Assembly: GCA_007135015.1 (NCBI GenBank)
Contig: SLJS01000223.1
Coordinates: 1 to 22,806 of the forward strand
Direction of reading: 5' to 3'
DNA from: Alcanivorax sp.
Lineage (GTDB): Bacteria; Pseudomonadota; Gammaproteobacteria; Pseudomonadales; Alcanivoracaceae
DNA: 22,806 nucleotides
Both the position numbers and the translations under genes were made by a program. Below, piece by piece: positions 13,682 to 22,806 of this stretch; positions within the stretch are counted from its first letter, which is position 1; each line of letters starts with the position of its first letter. Under the pieces are notes generated by a model. It was given only the letters and a program-made list of their open reading frames with translations, did no database searches and had not been told where the DNA came from.

Positions 13682-14884
13682 GTGATTATCGGAGTGCCCC
13701 GGGAGATTGCTCCCGGCGAGAAACGAGTCGCGTTGACGCCCGCCAATGTCACGGCGCTGCTGAAGACCGAGGGTCTCGAGATCCTGGTGGAGAAGCAGGC
13801 CGGCCTGCAGGCCGGTTTCAGGGACAGCGCCTATGAAGAGGCCGGCGCCACGCTGACAGATCGTGACACCGTGTTTACCAAGGGTGAGGTGATCCTTCAG
13901 GTCCAGACACCAGGGGTCAATACCACTGGCGGTGACGAGGACATGGCACGGCTGAAGAAGGGTCAGATGCTGATCGGCATGATGGACCCGCTTGCCAATC
14001 CCTCCTTCACATCGAAGCTGGCGGAAGCCGGGGTAAACGGCGTTGCGCTGGAACTGGTGCCGCGGATTACCCGGGCCCAGGCCATGGACGTGCTCTCCTC
14101 CATGGGCATGCTGGCCGGCTACAAGAGCGTGTTGTTGGCCGCCGTGGACGCCAACCGCATGTTTCCCATGAACATGACCGCCGCCGGGACCCTCAATGCC
14201 GCGCGCGTGCTGGTCATGGGCGCGGGCGTGGCGGGGTTGCAGGCCTGCGCCACCGCCAAGCGGCTGGGCGCGCGGGTGGAAGCCTATGATGTGCGCCCGG
14301 CCGCCCGCGAGCAGATCCTGTCGGTCGGTGCCAAACCCGTGGAGCTGGACCTGGATACCGGCGAGGCCGAAGGCGCGGGCGGCTACGCCAAGGCCCAGGG
14401 CGAGGACTTTCTCAAGCGCCAGCGTGAGCTGATGACCGAAGTAGTCGCGGAGATGGACGTGGTCATTACCACCGCTGCGGTCCCCGGTGCGAAATCCCCG
14501 ATCCTGGTCACCGCCGACATGGTCAAGGCCATGAAACCCGGCTCGGTGATCGTGGACCTGGCCGCCGAACGCGGTGGCAACTGCGAGCTTACTCGCTCGG
14601 GAGAGACGGTGAGCGAGCACGATGTAACCATCATCGGTCCCGAAAACGTGCCCTCCTCGCTTTCCCATCATGCCAGCCAGATGTTCGGCAAGAACATGGA
14701 AAACCTTCTGGGGCTGCTCATCGATGAGCAGGGTGCGCTCAAGCTCGATCTGGAGGATCAGATCATCGAGGACACTCTGGTGGCCCACGAAGGCAAGGTG
14801 CCGCACACGAAGATGCGAGAACTGCTGAATCTGCCGCCGCTGGACAAGCCGGCCGGTGGTGATGATTCCGACAAGCCCGCCTGA
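13682..14884 (+). CDS. pntAA: Proton-translocating NAD(P) transhydrogenase, alpha subunit part 1
   Basis: Soluble NAD(H)-binding subunit (domain I) of the membrane transhydrogenase, which uses proton-motive force to move hydride from NADH to NADP+. Its 400 residues show the N-terminal IIGVPREIAPGEKRVALTP motif, RAQAMDVLSSMGMLAGYKSV (131-150), the Rossmann motif VMGAGVAGLQA (178-188), the acidic strand end AYDVRP (201-206), the mobile loop GGYAKAQG (233-240) and IIGPENVPSSL. The long frame upstream is not conserved-looking. GTG at 13682 starts exactly at the family N-terminus with AGGGGG (13668-13673) eight bases before it. The sequence ends after domain I, so this is the split type (PntAA and PntAB separate), unlike the fused E. 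coli PntA. pntAB follows 14 bp later. Confidence 0.95.
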   Translation: MIIGVPREIAPGEKRVALTPANVTALLKTEGLEILVEKQAGLQAGFRDSAYEEAGATLTDRDTVFTKGEVILQVQTPGVNTTGGDEDMARLKKGQMLIGMMDPLANPSFTSKLAEAGVNGVALELVPRITRAQAMDVLSSMGMLAGYKSVLLAAVDANRMFPMNMTAAGTLNAARVLVMGAGVAGLQACATAKRLGARVEAYDVRPAAREQILSVGAKPVELDLDTGEAEGAGGYAKAQGEDFLKRQRELMTEVVAEMDVVITTAAVPGAKSPILVTADMVKAMKPGSVIVDLAAERGGNCELTRSGETVSEHDVTIIGPENVPSSLSHHASQMFGKNMENLLGLLIDEQGALKLDLEDQIIEDTLVAHEGKVPHTKMRELLNLPPLDKPAGGDDSDKPA

Positions 14885-14898
14885 ACGGAGAACCCGTC

Positions 14899-15180
14899 AT
14901 GGACTTTGTAGCATTGCTTACCCTTTTCGTTCTGGCCGTCTTCCTCGGTTTTGAACTGATCTCCAAGGTGCCTCCGACACTTCATACCCCGCTGATGTCG
15001 GGCTCGAACGCCATCTCCGGCATCACCATCGTGGGTGCCTTGCTGGCCGCCGGTTATCACGGTGAAGGCAACGAAATCGTGCGTGTTTTCGGTTTCATTG
15101 CCGTGGTACTTGCGACAATCAACGTGGTTGGCGGCTTCATGGTCACCAACCGGATGCTGGGCATGTTCAAGAGGAAGTAA
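14899..15180 (+). CDS. pntAB: NAD(P) transhydrogenase, alpha subunit part 2
   Basis: Small 93-residue membrane subunit that, with PntB, forms the proton channel (domain II). It has three predicted helices: about 3-21, 38-53 and 63-83. FELISKVPPTLHTPLMSGSNAISGI between the first two is the family's near-invariant loop. In E. coli this part is fused to the C-terminus of PntA; a separate gene is the arrangement of R. rubrum and many other bacteria. GGAG at 14886-14889 precedes the ATG. It is the middle gene of a tight three-gene operon. Confidence 0.95.
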   Translation: MDFVALLTLFVLAVFLGFELISKVPPTLHTPLMSGSNAISGITIVGALLAAGYHGEGNEIVRVFGFIAVVLATINVVGGFMVTNRMLGMFKRK

Positions 15181-15185
15181 TCATC

Positions 15186-16580
15186 ATGCAGCTTAGTCAG
15201 GAATGGATTGATATTGCCTATCTGATGGCCGCTTCCATGTTCGTGCTCGGCATCAAGGGCCTGGCGCGTCCGAAGACCGCACGCCGCGGCAACCTGATTG
15301 CCGCGGCCGGCATGGCGATCGCCGCGGTGGCCACCCTGCTCCACCGGGATATCGTCTCCTACGAGGTAATCATCGCCGGCGTGATTATCGGCGCCATCGT
15401 CGGTGCGGTGCTTGCCATCAAGGTGCAGATGACCGCCATGCCCCAGATGGTGGCATTGCTCAACGGCTTTGGCGGCGGCGCTTCGTTCACGGTGGCCTCG
15501 GCCCAGTACTTCCAGGGGCTGGGTGCGGCAGAGCCCATGGCCACCATCCCCATGATCGCCTCCGGCATGGCGATCCTGATCGGCACGGTCACACTCACCG
15601 GCTCGATGGTGGCTTTTTCAAAGCTTCAGGAGATCATCTCCGGCCAGCCCATGGGCTTCCCCGGAATGAAATTCGTCAACGCCCTGCTGCTGGGTTCCGC
15701 CGTCGTGTGCATCGGCTATCTCGTCCACGACCCCTCCCAGACCGGCTTCTTCTGGGTCCTGGCGGTCCTGGCCGCCCTGCTGGGGCTGCTGTTGGTATTG
15801 CCCATCGGCGGCGCCGACATGCCCGTGGTCATTGCCCTGCTGAACTCCTACTCCGGGGTCGCCGCAGCGGCGGCCGGGTTCGTGATGAACAACAGCGCGC
15901 TGATCATTACCGGCTCGCTGGTCGGTGCCTCCGGGCTGATCCTGACCAATATCATGTGCAAGGCCATGAACCGGTCGCTGACCAATGTGCTGTTCGGTGT
16001 CATGGCCGAAGGCGGCGAGAAGATGGATGCCGACGAGGTCTACGAAGGCAAGATCCGCTCTGCATCGCCGGACGAAGTGGGCATGATCCTGGAGACCGCC
16101 AAGCGCGTGGTGGTGGTGCCCGGTTTCGGGCTGGCCATGGCCCAGGCCCAGCACGCTGTACGCGAACTGGCCGACACCCTTGACGGCATGGGGGTGGAGG
16201 TGGAATACGGCATTCACCCGGTGGCGGGCCGCATGCCCGGCCATATGAACGTACTCCTGGCAGAAGCCGAAGTGCCCTATGACAAGCTCAAGGACATGGA
16301 CGCGATCAACCCCACCTTCGAGGAAACGGATGTGGTGATCGTCATCGGCGCCAACGACGTGACCAACCCGCTTGCCAGGGAAGACAAGGGCAGCCCCATC
16401 TACGGCATGCCGATCCTGAATGTGGACAAGGCCCGTACCGTGGTGGTGGTCAAACGCTCGCTGAGCCCCGGATTCGCCGGCCTGCCCAATCCGCTCTTTG
16501 CCAAGGACAATACGCTGATGCTCTTCGGCGACGGCAAGCAGGCGATCCTGGATATCAGCACATCGCTGAAGGATAGTTGA
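15186..16580 (+). CDS. pntB: NAD(P) transhydrogenase, beta subunit
   Basis: A 464-residue subunit (E. coli 462) with about nine membrane helices over residues 1-275, then the NADP(H)-binding domain III. Domain III shows VPGFGLAMAQAQ (311-322), the PVAGRMPGHMN loop (345-355), IGANDVTNP (387-395) and VKRSLSPGFAG (422-432), all NADP-site motifs. In the channel helix, the position of E. coli His91 is Asn93 (MVALLNGFGGGAS); this Asn form is, to my knowledge, shared by a large PntB subgroup, so it need not mean loss of pumping. It starts 5 bp after the pntAB stop, with its ribosome site AGAGGAAG overlapping that stop, so the two are translationally coupled. The operon would supply NADPH. Confidence 0.95.
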   Translation: MQLSQEWIDIAYLMAASMFVLGIKGLARPKTARRGNLIAAAGMAIAAVATLLHRDIVSYEVIIAGVIIGAIVGAVLAIKVQMTAMPQMVALLNGFGGGASFTVASAQYFQGLGAAEPMATIPMIASGMAILIGTVTLTGSMVAFSKLQEIISGQPMGFPGMKFVNALLLGSAVVCIGYLVHDPSQTGFFWVLAVLAALLGLLLVLPIGGADMPVVIALLNSYSGVAAAAAGFVMNNSALIITGSLVGASGLILTNIMCKAMNRSLTNVLFGVMAEGGEKMDADEVYEGKIRSASPDEVGMILETAKRVVVVPGFGLAMAQAQHAVRELADTLDGMGVEVEYGIHPVAGRMPGHMNVLLAEAEVPYDKLKDMDAINPTFEETDVVIVIGANDVTNPLAREDKGSPIYGMPILNVDKARTVVVVKRSLSPGFAGLPNPLFAKDNTLMLFGDGKQAILDISTSLKDS

Positions 16581-16584
16581 GGAA

Positions 16585-16602
16585 AGGGGCCGAAAGGCCC
16601 CT
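16585..16602 (+). terminator. pnt operon 3' hairpin with GAAA tetraloop
   Basis: AGGGGCC (16585-16591), GAAA, GGCCCCT (16596-16602), beginning 4 bp after the pntB stop. A seven-pair stem with a stable tetraloop but no U tract; purine-rich heptamer repeats follow directly. Confidence 0.5.
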
Positions 16603-16604
16603 GA

Positions 16605-16646
16605 GGGACAAGGGGCAAGGAGCAAGGAGCAAGGGACAAGGAGCAA
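16605..16646. repeat. Heptamer array GGRRCAA, six units
   Basis: Six contiguous units: GGGACAA, GGGGCAA, GGAGCAA, GGAGCAA, GGGACAA, GGAGCAA. It lies directly behind the pnt hairpin, between convergent pntB and the DUF481 gene. Confidence 0.9.
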
Positions 16647-16725
16647 GGTGGAGCAGGCGCCAGCCTTCTTTATTGGTGGTCTGTCTTCCGGTATGGTGCC
16701 CTTTTTCGGCTCGGACTACGAACCG

Positions 16726-16753
16726 CCTTGTCCCTTGCCTCTTGTTCCTTGCA
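16726..16753. repeat. Inverted heptamer array, four units, complementary to 16605-16646
   Basis: CCTTGTC, CCTTGCC, TCTTGTT and CCTTGCA, the reverse complement of the GGRRCAA family. Bases 16726-16752 are complementary to 16615-16641 at 24 of 27 positions. The 84 bp between the arms, and 16754-16825, show no gene. Confidence 0.85.
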
Positions 16754-16825
16754 CCTCAGCCGCAAAGCCCTGCAATGAGCACCTGCGGTGCTCCGCAAAT
16801 CCGCAGCCCGTGCTCGTAGATCCTG

Positions 16826-17674
16826 TCAATACCGAACCACCAGCCCCACACTCAGCTCGCTGTCCGTGCTGTCCACACCGGCTGGTCGTTCCGAGTTGTA
16901 ACGCAGGATGTGACTCACGCGCAGCGAGATGCGGTCATTGATCATGGTGGTCAATGTGGTGGCCGCCCGTGCCTGGGTGGAGTCGTCCTCGTACTGGGCC
17001 CGGATATCCTCGCGGAAGTTGGTGGTTTCGGTAAAGCGAAGGCTGTAGTGAATGCCGGCCTGGAGAATCGGGTTATTGTCTTCCCGGCTTTCACCTTCGG
17101 GCTGATTGCCCTCCTCGAAACGTCGCCAACGATAACCGGGGCCGATCTCCGCATCCAGCTTCTGCCGGGGAGTGCTCACGAGACGGCGACCATAACCCAG
17201 TGCGTAGCTGGCTTCATAGTCGAAACCGGAGAAGTGGTCCCGTTCAGCGGAGATTTCGTTGAAGATGTAATTGGCCTCCCCGAACTTGCGGTCCAGCTTG
17301 TAGGAACCGGTGTAACGCTCTGCCGAACGCTGATAGCTCTCGTCCGGGGTCGGTCTGCTCCGTTCCCCTACCGCTTCCAGATGAGCAATGTGGCGCCAGC
17401 GATCGGTTTCCCGCTCCGCATCGTTAAGAAAGCGGAAACGATCCGAGTTGGTGTTGCCGCGTTTCATGGAGTAGGAAAACTCCGCCGAACCCCGCCAGGT
17501 CTCATCAGGCGGAGCCTCCTCTTCCTCTTCCTCCTCTTCGATCATCAGCTCGCGGGCCTGGCGATCCGCCACCCGCTCGAGATCGGAGAGTTCCACATCC
17601 TTGTAGATAGCGGGCTGGGCACTCAGTGAGCCCGCCATGCTCGCACAGACTGCGGCGAGGACTGTTCTGCGCAT
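16826..17674 (-). CDS. DUF481 (YdiY-like) outer-membrane protein
   Basis: A 282-residue predicted outer-membrane beta-barrel. A signal peptide ends at about residue 19 (SLSA before Q20). The mature N-terminus is charged and has a run of eight glutamates (46-53), followed by the DUF481 opening TWRGSAEFSYSMKRGNTNSDRF (59-80) and alternating strands to a C-terminal aromatic (VVRY), as the barrel-assembly machinery prefers. Function in this family is unknown; E. coli YdiY is one example. The ribosome site GAGG precedes the ATG by 7 bases. It begins 33 bp after the mscS stop on the same strand, so the two are likely co-transcribed. The glutamate run may bind cations or simply reflect a repeat expansion. 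Confidence 0.85.
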   Translation of the reverse strand: MRRTVLAAVCASMAGSLSAQPAIYKDVELSDLERVADRQARELMIEEEEEEEEAPPDETWRGSAEFSYSMKRGNTNSDRFRFLNDAERETDRWRHIAHLEAVGERSRPTPDESYQRSAERYTGSYKLDRKFGEANYIFNEISAERDHFSGFDYEASYALGYGRRLVSTPRQKLDAEIGPGYRWRRFEEGNQPEGESREDNNPILQAGIHYSLRFTETTNFREDIRAQYEDDSTQARAATTLTTMINDRISLRVSHILRYNSERPAGVDSTDSELSVGLVVRY

Positions 17675-17707
17675 AAAAGTACCTCGAAGGGGTCTCAGGC
17701 CTTCACT

Positions 17708-18511
17708 TCAGGCCCGGTTGTACAGGTGAATATCTCTCTGCGGAAAGGGAATGACAATCCCTTCCTCGTCGAAGCGCCGCTTGACCTTTTCGGTGGTGTC
17801 CCAGAAGAACGGCCAGTAATCGGCGCTGTTGACCCAGGGGCGTACCAGAAGGTTCACGGAGCTGTCTCCAAGCTCGGAGACAGCAATGAGGGGCGCGGGC
17901 TCTGGCAGCACGCGCTCATCCTCACTGAGAATATCGTTCAGGACATTGCGGACCCTGCTCAGATCGGCGTCGTAGCTCACGCCAAATACCATATCAACCC
18001 GCCGGGTTGGCATGGCTGAAAAATTTGTAATATTACCATTGAGGATACTGCCGTTTGGGACGGTGATTTCCTTGTTGTCCGGGGTACCCATGATGGTGGC
18101 ATGGATTCGGATCTCCCGGACCGTGCCCATGATTCCGCCAGCCTCGACGAAGTCCCCCGCCCGGAACGGCCGGAAGAGAACCAGCATCACACCGGCGGCG
18201 AAATTTCCCAGCGAGTCCTTGAGGGCAAAACCGACTGCCAGACCGGCGGCACCAAGGATCGCAATGATCGAGGTGGTCTGCACGCCGAGCTGGTCCAGCA
18301 CCGCCACCACGACCACGATGAGCAGCACGACATGAATGATATTGGCCAGAAAACGCGAGACCGTGCCGTCGAGACGCCTGTCGAGCATCCGTTCGAACAG
18401 GCGCGAAAGCCTTCCGGCCACCCATTTACCCAGTAGAAAGATCACCAGGGCGGCGACCAGGCTGATTCCCCAGGGAATCAGCCAGGTTTCCAGCAGGTTG
18501 TCCAGATCCAT
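17708..18511 (-). CDS. mscS: Small-conductance mechanosensitive channel, MscS family
   Basis: A 267-residue inner-membrane channel (E. coli MscS 286) that opens under membrane tension to release solutes after hypo-osmotic shock. Helices are at about 12-34 and 55-77, plus the pore helix with GAAGLAVGFALKDSLGNFA (87-105) and LFRPFRAGDFVE (112-123), close to E. coli GLAVGLALQGSLSNLAAG and FRPFRAGEYVD. A cytoplasmic beta domain (TVPNGSILNGNITNFS, 150-165) and the C-terminal alpha/beta domain ending RDIHLYNRA complete the subunit. A very good ribosome site (AAGGAG, 7 bp spacing) sets the start. It leads a two-gene unit with the DUF481 protein and is divergent from metH. Expected to form a heptamer. 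Confidence 0.93.
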   Translation of the reverse strand: MDLDNLLETWLIPWGISLVAALVIFLLGKWVAGRLSRLFERMLDRRLDGTVSRFLANIIHVVLLIVVVVAVLDQLGVQTTSIIAILGAAGLAVGFALKDSLGNFAAGVMLVLFRPFRAGDFVEAGGIMGTVREIRIHATIMGTPDNKEITVPNGSILNGNITNFSAMPTRRVDMVFGVSYDADLSRVRNVLNDILSEDERVLPEPAPLIAVSELGDSSVNLLVRPWVNSADYWPFFWDTTEKVKRRFDEEGIVIPFPQRDIHLYNRA

Positions 18512-18840
18512 TTATGTACTCCTTATGACATGAGCAGGACATCGCGGTCCCGCGCATAGAACCACGGCAGAGGACCACCGAGTGAATGGCGGCGACAGGC
18601 GTCCGTTCGCAGGCACTCGAGTCCGTAGACCCCAGGCTTCCGTTTGCTTCAAAAAAGCGATAATGACGCGCACGAAGTGGAAAACAGGTGAAGAGTGGCC
18701 CAATCTGACCGATTTCTCGCAGTACCCCACCGCTGACCGTCCCGGCTTCCCAAGCCCCGGCTTGTGCACCTGGCCACGCTATCTTCCCGAAAAATAATGA
18801 CAAATTGTACCACCCGAGTACAGGAAGACAGCTCGATTCT
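18512..18840. other. mscS-metH divergent intergenic region, no gene seen
   Basis: I see no convincing coding sequence. It contains short hairpins, CGCGG/CCGCG near 18545 and CAAGC-CCCG-GCTTG at 18751-18764, and an AT-rich patch at 18790-18806. A perfect inverted repeat TGTAC (18806-18810)/GTACA (18818-18822) is listed separately. The promoter of mscS is not clear. Confidence 0.5.
18806..18822. promoter_or_regulatory. Candidate operator TGTAC-N7-GTACA upstream of metH
   Basis: Perfect 5-7-5 inverted repeat centred about 60 bp upstream of the predicted metH transcription start, a usual place for an activator. It does not match the MetR (TGAA-N5-TTCA) or MetJ (AGACGTCT) sites known in enterobacteria. 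Confidence 0.3.
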
Positions 18841-18869
18841 TTGGGAAAAGCGCTTCTGGTAGGTATACT
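18841..18869 (+). promoter_or_regulatory. Sigma-70-like promoter of metH
   Basis: TTGGGA (18841-18846, four of six), a 17-bp spacer and TATACT (18864-18869, five of six). The leader would be only about 30 nt, leaving no room for a cobalamin or SAH riboswitch. GGAGG at 18892-18896 is the metH ribosome site. Confidence 0.6.
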
Positions 18870-18905
18870 GCGCACCCTTTCAGGAAATAGCGGAGGTCTA
18901 TCCAC

Positions 18906-22607
<3,702 letters not shown>

Positions 22608-22608
22608 C

Positions 22609-22649
22609 GGGCGCCTCCGGCGGCCCAAGCGTGCGCGGCTTTGCCGCGC
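22609..22649 (+). terminator. metH 3' hairpins
   Basis: Two hairpins follow the stop codon. One is a bulged stem, GGGC-GCC with GGC-GCCC (about 22609-22626). The other is a perfect GCGCGGC (22633-22639)-TTT-GCCGCGC (22643-22649). Neither has a U tract. CGCTCGC (22647-22653) with GCGAGCG (22664-22670) can form a further, partly competing stem. Confidence 0.45.
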
Positions 22650-22652
22650 TCG

Positions 22653-22691
22653 CCTTCGATTATGCGAGCGGTTTGGTGGAATTAGCATTCC
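22653..22691. repeat. Fragment related to the right end of the MITE-like element
   Basis: CCTTCGATT followed by GAGCGGTTTGGTGGAAT matches CCTTCGATT and GAGTGGTTTGGTGCAAT at the right end of the element near 5112-5141, with two substitutions in the 17-mer. No matching left end or target duplication is visible here, so this is a diverged or truncated relative. Confidence 0.5.
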
Positions 22692-22693
22692 GG

Positions 22694-22721
22694 CTTCGGG
22701 CTTCGGGCTTCGGGCTTTGGG
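22694..22721. repeat. Heptamer array CTTCGGG x3 plus CTTTGGG
   Basis: Four contiguous 7-bp units beginning a few bases after the MITE-end relative, in the metH 3' region. Confidence 0.88.
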
Positions 22722-22762
22722 TCTGGAGGGTGGCGCGGCCCTCTGCTGCCGCGCACCTTCCC

Positions 22763-22790
22763 CGCAGCCCGCGGCTCGTAGCCCGTAGCC
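22763..22790. repeat. Heptamer array CGCAGCC-CGCGGCT-CGTAGCC x2
   Basis: Four contiguous 7-bp units of the same CGYRGCY family as 5161-5181. The sequence from 22722 to the window end shows no gene start. Confidence 0.85.
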
Positions 22791-22806
22791 GGCGCCGTCA
22801 GGCGCC

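Noticed and set aside
16577..16941. Small plus-strand open frames after pntB
   Set aside because: Their sequences are translations of the heptamer arrays, or antisense to the DUF481 gene, with no ribosome site.
18512..18905. Cobalamin or SAH riboswitch before metH
   Set aside because: No recognisable core motif, and the predicted promoter leaves about 30 nt of leader.

Overview
The window is G+C-rich chromosomal DNA, almost certainly from a gammaproteobacterium. The evidence is an FNR with four iron-sulphur cysteines next to a UspE homologue (the fnr-uspE neighbourhood of E. coli), a long tail-specific protease, YaaA, three-subunit transhydrogenase genes and a full-length MetH. Acidic proteins and an MscS channel would suit a halophilic or haloalkaliphilic relative, but that is a guess. 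Gene content is mostly housekeeping and stress physiology. I found no defence system, prophage, CRISPR array or biosynthetic cluster.

Layout. 1-478: a 5'-truncated, apparently frameshifted PIN-domain toxin. 736-1713: a membrane-anchored alpha/beta hydrolase. 1976-4905: a redox/stress block in which fnr lies between a divergent tandem-Usp gene and a downstream uspE. 4902-5152: a 243-bp MITE-like element inserted exactly at the uspE stop codon. 5377-7053 (minus): yaaA followed by a crotonase-family gene. 7125-9174 (plus): a small two-helix membrane protein, a metallo-beta-lactamase-fold hydrolase and an overlapping alkB-like dioxygenase. 9304-11448: prc. 11449-11972: a non-coding stretch of CTCCC/GGGAG repeats. 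11973-13403: an ABC1/UbiB-family kinase. 13682-16580: the pntAA-pntAB-pntB operon with a long, potentially structured leader. 16826-18511 (minus): mscS followed by a DUF481 outer-membrane protein. 18906-22607: metH. 22608-22806: hairpins and repeats.

The genes fit a few themes: oxygen and redox sensing (FNR, UspE, YaaA), NADPH supply (Pnt), repair of alkylation damage (AlkB), envelope quality control and osmotic protection (Prc, MscS, DUF481 protein), isoprenoid-quinone or lipid-related kinase activity (ABC1 family), and one-carbon metabolism (MetH).

The less ordinary content is between the genes. All three convergent intergenic regions carry short tandem arrays with a strict 7-bp period but different unit sequences; the divergent ones do not. 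Further arrays follow metH. One pair of arrays is inverted behind pntB and makes a 27-bp inverted repeat. Together with the MITE-like element and the pnt leader, these are the parts most worth a second look.
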